This document shows positions 1 through 7,828 of a stretch of 13,979 nt of DNA, one piece after another. This DNA comes from an uncultured Synergistales bacterium (GTDB lineage Bacteria; Synergistota; Synergistia; Synergistales; Aminobacteriaceae): positions 1,969 to 15,947 of the forward strand of contig CAJOED010000016.1 in the NCBI GenBank assembly GCA_905233335.1, in the 5' to 3' direction. Every line of letters begins with the position of its first letter. The stretch's first letter is position 1. A program made the position numbers and the translations under genes. The notes beneath the pieces were generated by a model. That model worked only from the letters and a program-made list of their open reading frames with translations. It made no database searches and was not told the origin of the DNA.

Positions 1-561
1 ATCAGCACGGATTATATTTTCAACGGTGAAGGTGTTGAAGCGTGGAAGCCGGAAGACGAGTCATATTCGCCGCTGAATTATTATGGTCGGACGAAACTTG
101 AAGGAGAATTGGCGGTGAAGAAGTACCTGCAGAAATTCTTTATCGTAAGAATAGCTTGGGTTTTCGGCAGGAACGGTAATAATTTCGTGCGTACCATGCT
201 CAAATTATCACAGACACACGACACTTTGCGCGTTGTGAATGACCAGATAGGTACACCGACATATACACCTGACCTTGCGCGGCTTCTTGCTGACATGAAC
301 GACACCGACAAGTTCGGCATATACCACGCAACGAATGAAGGAGGATTTATCAGCTGGTACGATTTCGCACGTGAGATTTTTGCTCAGGCAGGAGTGAGCG
401 TTAATGTCATCCCCGTAACGACAGCAGAATACGGAGCGTCAAAGGCCAAGCGTCCGAACAATTCCCGGCTCGACAAAACGAAACTCACAGCTTCCGGCTT
501 TCTCCCTCTTCCTGACTGGCGCGATGCTTTGAGGAGGTATCTTGCGAATGGGACAGATTAA
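1..561 (+). CDS. rfbD: dTDP-4-dehydrorhamnose reductase, 5'-truncated by the window edge
   Basis: The frame is open from base 1 and gives 186 residues, the C-terminal two thirds of a family usually near 290 residues. It catalyses the last step of dTDP-L-rhamnose synthesis, NAD(P)H reduction of dTDP-4-dehydro-L-rhamnose, in the cytoplasm. Visible marks of this short-chain dehydrogenase are STDYIFNG at residues 2-9, the catalytic YxxxK as YGRTK (Y28, K32), RIAWVFG at about 50-56, the segment QIGTPTYTPDLA at 82-93 and RPNNSRLD at 151-158. The nucleotide-binding N-terminus lies outside the window, so the missing part is an edge effect and not decay. It overlaps the next gene, rfbC, by 14 bases, so the two are probably translationally coupled. 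The assignment rests on motifs and on the rfbC and rfbB neighbours. Confidence 0.95.
   Translation: MSTDYIFNGEGVEAWKPEDESYSPLNYYGRTKLEGELAVKKYLQKFFIVRIAWVFGRNGNNFVRTMLKLSQTHDTLRVVNDQIGTPTYTPDLARLLADMNDTDKFGIYHATNEGGFISWYDFAREIFAQAGVSVNVIPVTTAEYGASKAKRPNNSRLDKTKLTASGFLPLPDWRDALRRYLANGTD
531..537 (+). promoter_or_regulatory. Shine-Dalgarno site that sets the rfbC start
   Basis: GAGGAGG lies inside the last codons of rfbD. It is 10 bases before the ATG at 548 but only 4 before the in-frame TTG at 542, so ATG 548 is the better start. Confidence 0.7.
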
Positions 562-1105
562 CGTTGATTATGATGTCGGAGGCATAAAGGGACTCTGTGT
601 GATAACTCCTGCTGTACACGGCGACGCACGGGGATATTTCAGCGAAACGTACAACATGCGCGACATGCACGAGGCAGGAATAGACATTAACTTTGTGCAG
701 GACAACCAGAGCAGCAGCGTAAAGGGAGTCTTGCGTGGGCTTCACTTCCAGATACATTTTCCGCAGACAAAACTAGTCCGGGTTATTCGCGGAAGTGTCT
801 ATGATGTTGCTGTTGACATCAGGAGGGGGAGCGAAACTTTCGGGAAATATTACGGCCTCGAACTGTCAGCCGAAAATCACAAGCAGCTCTTGATACCTCG
901 TGGGTTTGCGCATGGGTTTCTTGTGCTGTCGGACTTGGCCGAGTTCTGCTACAAATGCGACGACTTCTACCACCCGAACGACGAGGGCGGCATCATCTAC
1001 AACGACAAGGACATAAATATTTCGTGGCCTGCTGTTGACGTTCCGTTGATACTATCGGAGAAGGACAAAAAACAGCCGGTACTGAAGGAGGCAGAATTAC
1101 CATGA
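548..1105 (+). CDS. rfbC: dTDP-4-dehydrorhamnose 3,5-epimerase
   Basis: This 185-residue cupin enzyme epimerises C3 and C5 of dTDP-4-dehydro-6-deoxy-D-glucose, the third step to dTDP-L-rhamnose. Length matches the family (about 180-190). The substrate-binding DARGYF is at residues 26-31. The hallmark LRGLHFQ with the presumed catalytic His is at 62-68 (H66). VYDVAVDIRRGS at 84-95, IPRGFAHGF at 116-124, a Tyr-rich YKCDDFY at 135-141 and the YND/WP region at 151-161 complete the pattern. I chose ATG 548 for its spacing from GAGGAGG; a TTG at 542 would add two residues. Its stop overlaps the rfbB start in ATGA at 1102-1105, so the two are probably translated in a coupled way. No damage is visible. 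Confidence 0.96.
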   Translation: MGQINVDYDVGGIKGLCVITPAVHGDARGYFSETYNMRDMHEAGIDINFVQDNQSSSVKGVLRGLHFQIHFPQTKLVRVIRGSVYDVAVDIRRGSETFGKYYGLELSAENHKQLLIPRGFAHGFLVLSDLAEFCYKCDDFYHPNDEGGIIYNDKDINISWPAVDVPLILSEKDKKQPVLKEAELP

Positions 1106-2082
1106 AGATTATAGTAACAGGGGGAGCGGGTTTTATCGGAAGCAACTTCATATTTCACACGCTGAAAACTCACCCCGACGACAAAATTATTTGCATCGAC
1201 AAATTGACTTATGCCGGAAACATCAACACATTGAAGGAAGTAATAGCTGACGAAAAAATATCGTTCTTCAAGCTCGACATTTGCGACCGTGAGAGAATAT
1301 ATGAGCTTTTCGGGCGCGAACGTCCTGATGTCGTCGTGAACTTTGCGGCGGAGTCCCACGTTGACCGCTCAATCACAGATCCGGGAATATTCCTCTTCAC
1401 GAACACTCTCGGCACTGGAGTCCTTCTTGACGCTTGCATGAAGTACGGCATTCGTCGTTATCATCAGGTCAGCACAGACGAGGTTTACGGGGATCTGCCG
1501 CTTGATCGTCCTGATATGTTCTTCACGGAGAACTCACAAATTCGCGCGTCGTCTCCATATTCCGCGTCAAAGGCCGGGGCTGATATGCTCGTGCTTGCGT
1601 ACCACAGAACGTATAATCTCCCTGTGAGTATTTCGCGGTGTTCGAACAACTACGGGCCTTATCACTTCCCCGAAAAATTAATCCCACTCATGATAATTAA
1701 CGCACTGCACGACAAGAAGCTCCCTGTTTACGGAAAAGGCATTAACGTCCGGGACTGGCTGTATGTTGAAGATCACTGCAGGGCTATAGATATGATTATC
1801 CGTGATGAGAGTTCGACGGGGGAAATCTACAACATCGGCGGACACAACGAAATGCGCAATATCGACATCGTGAAGCTCATCTGTCATGAACTCGGCAAGC
1901 CGGAAAGCCTCATAGAGTTCGTAACAGACAGAAAGGGGCACGACCTGCGCTATGCCATTGACCCGACGAAAATATATTTGCGTTTGGGCTGGACTCCTGC
2001 AACAAGATTTTCTGACGGCATAAAGAAAACTATTCGCTGGTATCTCGATAATGAAGACTGGTGGAAGCCGTTAGTGAAGTGA
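1102..2082 (+). CDS. rfbB: dTDP-glucose 4,6-dehydratase
   Basis: This 326-residue extended short-chain dehydrogenase converts dTDP-glucose to dTDP-4-dehydro-6-deoxyglucose using bound NAD+, the second step of the rhamnose pathway. The Rossmann glycine motif TGGAGFIGSNF is at residues 6-16, followed by CIDKLTYAGN at 31-40. The family-specific catalytic triplet TDE is at 125-127 (in STDEVYGD), and YSASK at 153-157 supplies Tyr and Lys. SRCSNNYGPYHFPEKLIP (about 178-195) and RDWLYVEDHC (217-226) are strongly typical of RmlB. It is slightly short for the family (about 330-360) but complete at both ends. It is the last gene of the visible rml group; rfbA is not in the window and may lie upstream. 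Confidence 0.96.
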   Translation: MKIIVTGGAGFIGSNFIFHTLKTHPDDKIICIDKLTYAGNINTLKEVIADEKISFFKLDICDRERIYELFGRERPDVVVNFAAESHVDRSITDPGIFLFTNTLGTGVLLDACMKYGIRRYHQVSTDEVYGDLPLDRPDMFFTENSQIRASSPYSASKAGADMLVLAYHRTYNLPVSISRCSNNYGPYHFPEKLIPLMIINALHDKKLPVYGKGINVRDWLYVEDHCRAIDMIIRDESSTGEIYNIGGHNEMRNIDIVKLICHELGKPESLIEFVTDRKGHDLRYAIDPTKIYLRLGWTPATRFSDGIKKTIRWYLDNEDWWKPLVK

Positions 2083-2099
2083 TAGTGATAAAGAAAGGG

Positions 2100-2140
2100 A
2101 AAAAATTACGGGGGCACTCATCACTCACTGAATGTCCCCG
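2100..2140 (-). terminator. intrinsic terminator for the minus-strand operon
   Basis: The arms at 2109-2116 and 2133-2140 can form an 8-pair stem with one G-U pair around a 16-base loop. Read on the minus strand it is followed by CGTAATTTTTTCCC, a run of six T (2100-2105), right after the phosphatase stop at 2147. On the plus strand only a weak T-poor sequence follows the stem, so it probably ends rfbB transcription less well. It lies between convergent genes. Confidence 0.7.
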
Positions 2141-2146
2141 CATAAA

Positions 2147-4540
2147 TCATATTCTCTTGCGTATCGTCAGTATATTTTTGTTGCTTGAGTACTTATAGCT
2201 CACCGCGTCCATGCTCTTCTTCACGATGTATATACCGAGTCCGCCTATCTGCCTTTCCTCCGCCGAAAGTGTAACATCAGGGTCTTCACGTTCCAGAGGA
2301 TTATAGGGTGTGCCGCTGTCGGTGAAGATAATTTCTGCCTCGTCTCCCAAACGCCTTATGCCTATTGCCGCTTCACCTTCTCCGCCCGCATAAGCATAGT
2401 GCGCAATGTTCACGAAAATTTCTTCTACGGCGATATTTATCTGCGTGATAGTCTTCATGGGACATTCCCACCCCTCTAAGCGCGCATCAACGAAATCAAG
2501 AACATCATCAAGCCTTTCTGTTTTCGCGTCTATCGTGAGGGTTTCGGGTTTGCCGAAATACTGAAGGCACAGCATCGTAATATCATCGAACTGCGGAGCT
2601 TCTCCCGTGAAATCATCGACCGACTTTTTCACCGCCGCAAGCACTTTTGATGACGTGTCGTTTGTCGTTGCGTTCAGTGCCGCTAACATTCTGTCGGTGC
2701 CGTAAAGTTCGTCGTGTATGTTCGTGGCTTCGGGTACGCCGTCGGTGTATATGTAGAGGTCATCTCCGGGATTCAGCACAAATTCATGTTCGCGGAACTT
2801 CAAGCCCTCCATTGTTGCGAGTGCCGGACTGTGTTTCGTAATCATGAGTTCGTACTTTCCGCCCGCCCTGCATATTGCCGGGTACTCATGGCCTGCGTTC
2901 GAGACTTTCACTGTTCCCGTCGACAGATCGAGAATACCAAGCCACACCGTAACGAATAATTCTGCCTCGTTGCCCTCGCACAACTGATTGTTGACGTACG
3001 CAAGAATTTCTCCCGGCGTGCCTCCCATCATTGCCCTGTTCTTGATGAGCGTCTTTGCTATTACCATGAACAGCGCGGCAGGAACTCCCTTCCCGGAAAC
3101 ATCAGCCATAACCATAGCCAGGTGATTATCATCAATCAGGAAGAAATCGTAGAAATCACCGCCGACTTCTTTTGCGGGATTCATTGAGGCGTAAAGGTCG
3201 AACGCTTCATTGTCGGAATACGGCGGCATTATTCTCGGAAGCATGTCGGCCTGTATCTGTGTTGCTACGTTGAGTTCTGCTCCGATTCGTTCTTTCTCGG
3301 CTGTAACGGCGGCCAAGTTCTTTATGTAGTCTTTCAGGGAAGCTGCCATGTCGTTGAAGTTCTTTGCGAGGTCGCCTATTTCGTCGTTGCTGTGAATTTC
3401 TGCTCTGTGATCCAGATTCCCCGCGCTTATCTCTTCTGCATCATGACCAAGAGCAATTATAGGAGTTGTGAGCCTCTTTGAGAACTTACGGGCGACAAAT
3501 GCCACTATCAATATAATAATCACGAACGCCGCAAGAAATAATATTATCGTGAAGACTACATTCTGATCCATCAAGTGAACTGGGAACAATATAACGCTTT
3601 CAGGAATACGGACGCAGAACTTCCACCCTGTACTTTTTATGGGAGTGTAAGCGTAATATATGTCATCGTCAGCAAGTGATACGCCTGTTTTGCCCGCAAG
3701 AATATCGACAGCCGCAGAGTTATCGAGTGTCATATCCCGGCCGGAAGGGCTGATGATTTTTCCTGCACCGTCAACGAGAAACGCAAAAGAATTTTCCCCG
3801 ATGTCAATATCAACTATGGCTTTGTGAAGGTCAGAGATCAATATATCCATGCACACAACACCCGAAAAATTATTCCCGGCATCATAGAACGGAGCCGCAC
3901 AGCTTATCATCATTCCACGCCCGTAAGAGTCCTGGTATATGTCCGTGAAGCAGACCCGGCCTGTTTCTTTTGCGCGTGTGTACCATGCAGAGCCGGAATA
4001 GTCGTAATATGTATCTCTTCCGTTCTCCGCGCTCAAATCTGACTGGTCATCATAACTGGCGAGAAAGCCGCTTTCTGTCCCCGCGTAAATCGTAGTGATT
4101 ACTCCCTTGTTCGACATAAGGACGGGTGCCCATACCTGTTCGAGATTGCCCAAGAGAAACAGCTCATCTTTTACGCTGTCTATGCTGGTGTTTTTGTCGC
4201 GCAATGTTCGCTGTATTATGAACACTCCTGCATTCTCTTCTTTCGGAGGCAGAACTTCATGAGGAACATAGCCGGATGGATTTTCGTAGAGGTCATGAAT
4301 ATAGTCCGCGAAATTCTGAACGTAGTCGGAGTATTTTCCGAGTTCGGAGTCCGCAAGTTCGGCTTTGCTGGTGGTGATTGTCCGTAAATTCTGTTCGGTC
4401 TGCTGTATGAGTGCCTTCTCGCTGTCCGACCTGATTAGCAGCATGCTGATAATTCCGGCCGCTGAAGTTATGACGAGTGCCGCAAACGATATAGCGAGTA
4501 CCATTCTTTGAACTTTGCTTCGTATAGGATACCTTTTCAC
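2147..4540 (-). CDS. membrane sensor PP2C phosphatase (Cache-HAMP-SpoIIE) with C-terminal RsbW-like kinase domain
   Basis: The 797-residue protein has a membrane segment at about 12-36, an extracytoplasmic region to about 320 resembling a double Cache sensor (WYTRA, FTDIYQD and a D/G-rich second half), a second membrane segment at about 327-350 and a HAMP domain at 351-404. A linker helix follows, then a SpoIIE/RsbU-type PP2C phosphatase at about 447-660. Expected metal-binding acids are present: D462 in GGDFYD, D480 in ADVSGKG, D600 in YTDG, and FDD at 651-653. Residues 671-797 form a GHKL ATPase with intact N box (E706, E707, N711), DSG at 741-743 and GGLGI at 766-770. By family knowledge the phosphatase dephosphorylates a STAS antagonist and the ATPase domain phosphorylates or sequesters partners; both in one chain is inference. 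The start is GTG, 11 bases after GGAGG that sits in the last codons of the upstream gene. Substrate is probably the operon's STAS protein. Confidence 0.9.
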   Translation of the reverse strand: MKRYPIRSKVQRMVLAISFAALVITSAAGIISMLLIRSDSEKALIQQTEQNLRTITTSKAELADSELGKYSDYVQNFADYIHDLYENPSGYVPHEVLPPKEENAGVFIIQRTLRDKNTSIDSVKDELFLLGNLEQVWAPVLMSNKGVITTIYAGTESGFLASYDDQSDLSAENGRDTYYDYSGSAWYTRAKETGRVCFTDIYQDSYGRGMMISCAAPFYDAGNNFSGVVCMDILISDLHKAIVDIDIGENSFAFLVDGAGKIISPSGRDMTLDNSAAVDILAGKTGVSLADDDIYYAYTPIKSTGWKFCVRIPESVILFPVHLMDQNVVFTIILFLAAFVIIILIVAFVARKFSKRLTTPIIALGHDAEEISAGNLDHRAEIHSNDEIGDLAKNFNDMAASLKDYIKNLAAVTAEKERIGAELNVATQIQADMLPRIMPPYSDNEAFDLYASMNPAKEVGGDFYDFFLIDDNHLAMVMADVSGKGVPAALFMVIAKTLIKNRAMMGGTPGEILAYVNNQLCEGNEAELFVTVWLGILDLSTGTVKVSNAGHEYPAICRAGGKYELMITKHSPALATMEGLKFREHEFVLNPGDDLYIYTDGVPEATNIHDELYGTDRMLAALNATTNDTSSKVLAAVKKSVDDFTGEAPQFDDITMLCLQYFGKPETLTIDAKTERLDDVLDFVDARLEGWECPMKTITQINIAVEEIFVNIAHYAYAGGEGEAAIGIRRLGDEAEIIFTDSGTPYNPLEREDPDVTLSAEERQIGGLGIYIVKKSMDAVSYKYSSNKNILTIRKRI

Positions 4541-4546
4541 AAAAAT

Positions 4547-4801
4547 TTACGCCTCCATGATGATAATGTACTCTTCTCTGTAGTCCCGAATGAATACCGG
4601 GTTTTTCCGAGCGTAGTCAAGCATTTTGTTCACCGAGTCCGCCCATGACGAGCTTCTGAAGTTCCCTGAGGGATATTCTGTTTTGAGTTTTTCGAGCAGT
4701 TCGGGGTCAATCGTCGGGGTCTCCCATAGACTTACACGGCGGTATGAACAGCAGAACTTGCACGACGCGCAGTCAGAAGGAGACAACAAACTACTTAACA
4801 T
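4547..4801 (-). CDS. short CxxCxxCC cysteine-cluster protein
   Basis: An 84-residue soluble protein with a CxxCxxCC motif (C11, C14, C17, C18) followed by SYRRVSLWETP. This resembles the N-terminus of YkgJ-type putative metal- or Fe-S-binding cluster proteins. In that family as I know it, a second group with more cysteines follows; here no further Cys exists, and the C-terminal part (about 54-82, LDYARKNPVFIRDYREEY) comes directly after a short linker. It may therefore be an internally shortened family member. It lies 16 bases after the EamA-type gene and 6 bases before the phosphatase start, so it is cotranscribed, and its last codons carry the phosphatase ribosome-binding site. Its own Shine-Dalgarno is weak. 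Function is unknown; metal binding is inferred only from cysteine spacing. Confidence 0.75.
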   Translation of the reverse strand: MLSSLLSPSDCASCKFCCSYRRVSLWETPTIDPELLEKLKTEYPSGNFRSSSWADSVNKMLDYARKNPVFIRDYREEYIIIMEA

Positions 4802-4817
4802 AAATTTCTCACGCTTT

Positions 4818-6575
4818 CTACACTATGACATGCACAAAATTTTTTCCGTTCCTGTAACTGTATGACGCTCTCAACGCACGGTGCTTTATGATTTTCAGGC
4901 TCATGATGTCGAGTATGTCCTCATCTTTCGTTATCGTGAACGGGTTGTATTTCTTGCCTTCACTGTCCATTTTCACCGACACCGCATAACCGAAACGAAC
5001 TCGAACATGAATTTTTGCTTCCGGCTGTGCTTTGAGTATCCTGATTGTGAGTTCCTCTATACAGCTCTGAAGCTCAAATATCTGTTTCGTTTTTTCTCCT
5101 GCTGTATGCCCGGCTTCCTCAAGAACATCATTAGCACGCGTCAGGCTCTCCGGGTCAGCGTCAATCACAAAATCAGCGTCGTCATTGATCGATGTCCCCG
5201 CAGGCAGTACCGGCTCGACTCCCAAGACACTCCCGAAAAGTATATTCAGCGGAAGAGCTATCAGTATGCCGCAAATGAAGTATGAGCACGAAATTTTCAC
5301 GTCAAAGCACATTGCAGACAGAACAGCAACGAGAATAATATACCTTGCGTAGTGTTTCGGTGTCCTGAAAAATATTTTGTGTGAATGTGAAAAGAAATGC
5401 CACCCCGCCCATATTCCCAAGCCGCACACGGAAATATACGCGCATTCATGCAACATTGCCGAGTAATTCAGGCCAAGCACAGCAAACGACATCACGCAGC
5501 CGATACAGCAGCCTATAACGCCGTGAGTCCCAAAGAACAAACCCATAGTGAACGGCATGAAGTTTTTGAGGCCGGAATGTACAGAAAGAAGCCCGGTCGT
5601 CTGTACGGGGTAATCAATCACAGCATACGCAACAGCAGAAGCAAGAATGATTTTTACGTTCAGCCCTGCGGAGAAAAATTTTTTGATGGCACCGAATATT
5701 GCCGGCTCCGTCATGAGAAGTCCGAGAACTGCAACCACACCTCCCGCAATCTTCAGGGTCGTAATGCTTTCAGGCGGTGTCCCGAAAAATTGCGTCATTA
5801 ACGGGGAAATTGCCATAGTGATAATTATCTCCGTCGAAAATATCAATGACGTATTCAGCGGAGTAACATATCTTTGTGCGTATATCTGTACAATGCCGTA
5901 AAGCCCACGTATGAAGAAGCTCACGTAGATTACTGCTCCCCAGAATGCACTGTCAGAAGGAAGAGTGAAGGACGCTCCGAAAAACATGACTTCAGCAGCC
6001 CATAGTGCCAGCGAAAACACAAAACAGAAAAACATCTGACCCATCGCAAGTATTGACGGGTTGGAACTTGCAGCATATGCTCCCGTCGTCATGATGTACA
6101 GCGCAAAGGCAGCATCAGCAACAACAAGGTAGAATATATTTGCGTTCATGAGGCCGTGAATGTTCGCGTCGGTCATCAGGAACAGTCCCGCAAGCACCGT
6201 AAAAATTCCCGCGATAGTTCCCAAAGTAGGAGCATGTTTCATGAACAGGGCGGAGAATATCACGACGAAAACGAAATATGACGACAGCACAGCAGCAGTT
6301 ATCGTTGTGTCAGTGCCGGAAGCTCCAAGCAGCATAAACAGGTTGAACACGACAAGCTCGGCAGAAAGTATTATGCTTTGAAGTACCTGCCTGGCATCGA
6401 GACGGAAAAGTTCGCCGAAAAAAAACACAAACGATATTATGAAACCCGCAAGATTCGTAACGCACAGGAACGCAAAATGTGAAACGCTTTCAGGAACTCC
6501 CGCAAGAAAAACATATTGCACAGATCCCAAAAGAGTTATGATAAACAGTGATATGTTAGCTTCTAATATGCTCAT
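4818..6575 (-). CDS. EamA-type membrane protein fused to a degenerate RsbW-like ATPase domain
   Basis: This 585-residue protein has three parts. Residues 1 to about 292 are very hydrophobic and look like a ten-helix EamA/DMT drug-metabolite-transporter unit (for example VTPLNTSLIFSTEIIITMAI at 237-256). Residues about 305-455 form a second membrane region of roughly five helices, including LKNFMPFTMGLFFGTHGVIG at 336-355, which faintly resembles ECF-type substrate-binding membrane domains. Residues about 465-585 are soluble and align by eye with the ATPase domain of the operon's phosphatase: IEELTIR at 506-512 against VEEIFVN, DSEGKKYNP at 537-545 against DSGTPYNP, and IIKH...SYSY at 562-573 against IVKK...SYKY. 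The Mg-binding Asn is R512 and the lid glycines are replaced (DIMS at 556-559), so ATP use is doubtful. The start overlaps the preceding gene by 20 bases. The role may be sensing or partner binding at the membrane; transport is unproven. Confidence 0.85.
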   Translation of the reverse strand: MSILEANISLFIITLLGSVQYVFLAGVPESVSHFAFLCVTNLAGFIISFVFFFGELFRLDARQVLQSIILSAELVVFNLFMLLGASGTDTTITAAVLSSYFVFVVIFSALFMKHAPTLGTIAGIFTVLAGLFLMTDANIHGLMNANIFYLVVADAAFALYIMTTGAYAASSNPSILAMGQMFFCFVFSLALWAAEVMFFGASFTLPSDSAFWGAVIYVSFFIRGLYGIVQIYAQRYVTPLNTSLIFSTEIIITMAISPLMTQFFGTPPESITTLKIAGGVVAVLGLLMTEPAIFGAIKKFFSAGLNVKIILASAVAYAVIDYPVQTTGLLSVHSGLKNFMPFTMGLFFGTHGVIGCCIGCVMSFAVLGLNYSAMLHECAYISVCGLGIWAGWHFFSHSHKIFFRTPKHYARYIILVAVLSAMCFDVKISCSYFICGILIALPLNILFGSVLGVEPVLPAGTSINDDADFVIDADPESLTRANDVLEEAGHTAGEKTKQIFELQSCIEELTIRILKAQPEAKIHVRVRFGYAVSVKMDSEGKKYNPFTITKDEDILDIMSLKIIKHRALRASYSYRNGKNFVHVIV

Positions 6576-7485
6576 TTAGTATAAATTTCTCTATCATGTA
6601 TTCAGGTTTGTAACGTGTCTTTGTCGTCCGCAGTCCCTCAATGCCTAAATCTTCCTCGCGGTTGATGTATTCATAGCCCTCACAGCAGAGACGCGAAAAT
6701 TCCCGGTTGAGTACCCTGTAGATGTTCGGAATGTTCTTATCTCCCTTCTCGACGATTGCGTCAAAAACTTTTTCCGACAAAGGAGCACCGTAAGCATAAC
6801 CCTTAATACTTCCGTCAATGAATAACACTATCCCGGAAAGGCCAAGCGCGAAAAAATTATCGAGTGCTGTCTGTATTCCGTCGTTCTCCTGTTCGAGCTG
6901 TAAGTCATGCTGTAGGTCGTACTCGCTCAATAACTTTGACGCAAGCCATTCACGCTGAAACGTCCTTATGCCCTCGATGTGTTCGGGAGTTATTCTCGTG
7001 ATGCTGCAGCGTCCGTCGTAGTCCCTGAAGAACTTGTGAATATTCTTGCGCTTTGTTGCAAGTTCGTGGCCGGGAAGATTGACCTGATGTTCTGTGCGGT
7101 AAACGTATTCTGATAAATCTCGGCTGTACTCAACAGAAAATTTTCCGGGAAAAAGATTAGTGATGATGTCTTTTGCGCTTTCTGTTACGGTCTCGAACTT
7201 CACGAGGGAATTATTTTCGTGCGCGTCATTCAGGACGTTATCGACTGCTGACTTTACGCCGGAAACATCGCCCATCGGGAAAAGATAAACGCGTTCATTG
7301 CCGCAACATTTCTTTGAACGCAGGACGTACAGGAAGCCTTCATGCTCGCAGAACATATCGCCGTACTTCCCATAAAGGCAGAACGACGACACGAACGAAT
7401 GCTGGCATGACCCTCCGCCGTAACTCATCATGTATTGCTGTATTACTTCTCTGCTTCCGATGGTTACTGGTTGAAAATCAAGCAT
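6556..7485 (-). CDS. DUF2156 / LPG-synthase C-terminal-like protein
   Basis: A 309-residue soluble protein of the DUF2156 group, related to the cytosolic GNAT-like domain of phosphatidylglycerol lysyltransferase (MprF). Recognisable segments are YRTEHQVNLPGHELATKRKN (129-148), the mid-region REWLASKLL (178-186), GSIKGYAYG (225-233) and the C-terminal INREEDLGIEGLRTTKTRY (274-292), which is the most characteristic motif. There is no membrane flippase part, so it is a stand-alone domain. Members of this fold move aminoacyl groups from tRNA in some proteins, but for most stand-alone copies the substrate is not known, and I do not assign one. It starts 3 bases after the STAS stop and overlaps the EamA-type gene by 20 bases, so it is firmly inside the operon. 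Many Cys in the N-terminal half (C27, C36, C46, C60, C61) are notable. Confidence 0.85.
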   Translation of the reverse strand: MLDFQPVTIGSREVIQQYMMSYGGGSCQHSFVSSFCLYGKYGDMFCEHEGFLYVLRSKKCCGNERVYLFPMGDVSGVKSAVDNVLNDAHENNSLVKFETVTESAKDIITNLFPGKFSVEYSRDLSEYVYRTEHQVNLPGHELATKRKNIHKFFRDYDGRCSITRITPEHIEGIRTFQREWLASKLLSEYDLQHDLQLEQENDGIQTALDNFFALGLSGIVLFIDGSIKGYAYGAPLSEKVFDAIVEKGDKNIPNIYRVLNREFSRLCCEGYEYINREEDLGIEGLRTTKTRYKPEYMIEKFILNEHIRS

Positions 7486-7488
7486 GAA

Positions 7489-7794
7489 TTACTTTTCGAT
7501 GTTCAGAATTTCGTCGAAACCAGTTACTTCGAAAATCTCAAGTATCTCCTGCCCGGCATTCTTGATGGTCATTTTCCCCTGCTTGTTCATGATTTTCTGT
7601 GCCTTCAGGAGCACACGCAAGCCCGCAGAAGAAACATACGCGAGTGATGCCATGTCGAACACAAGATCCTTCACGCCGTTGATGCTGGTGTTGAGTTCTG
7701 CTTCAAGCTGTGGAGCTGTCGTTGTGTCGAGTCTGCCGTCGAGTGTAATCGTGAGTGAAGAACTTGATGATGCCTTTGTGATAGAAAGTGCCAT
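7489..7794 (-). CDS. STAS-domain anti-sigma-factor antagonist (SpoIIAA/RsbV-like)
   Basis: With the ATG at 7794 the product is 101 residues, the normal length for a single STAS domain. The N-terminal strand is SLTITLDGRLDTTTAPQLE (13-31), and the phospho-site region is LAYVSSAGLRVLL at 51-63, where S56 matches the Ser phosphorylated by RsbW-type kinases in SpoIIAA and RsbV. In such systems the unphosphorylated form binds the kinase and frees its target. The frame extends upstream to 7857, but that extension runs through the -10 and -35 elements and the GGAGG at 7806-7810, so the longer start is rejected. It is the first gene of the five-gene operon and the obvious substrate for the phosphatase at 2147-4540. 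No sigma factor is encoded nearby. Confidence 0.93.
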   Translation of the reverse strand: MALSITKASSSSSLTITLDGRLDTTTAPQLEAELNTSINGVKDLVFDMASLAYVSSAGLRVLLKAQKIMNKQGKMTIKNAGQEILEIFEVTGFDEILNIEK

Positions 7795-7805
7795 TACTAA
7801 AGAAA

Positions 7806-7810
7806 CCTCC
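7806..7810 (-). promoter_or_regulatory. Shine-Dalgarno site that sets the STAS start
   Basis: GGAGG on the minus strand lies 11 bases before ATG 7794. It excludes the upstream in-frame ATGs, one of which overlaps this site. Confidence 0.65.
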
Positions 7811-7828
7811 ATATAGCAAAATGTGAAG

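Noticed and set aside
1..561. rfbD as a pseudogene
   Set aside because: The missing N-terminus is due to the window edge; the remaining motifs and frame are intact.
2109..2140. A strong bidirectional terminator also ending rfbB transcription
   Set aside because: The plus-strand side lacks a T run after the stem, so only the minus-strand direction is well supported.
4881..5801. Two 134-codon plus-strand open frames opposite the EamA-type gene
   Set aside because: Both are antisense to a continuous membrane-protein frame with good helices and domains; their products show no domain-like pattern.
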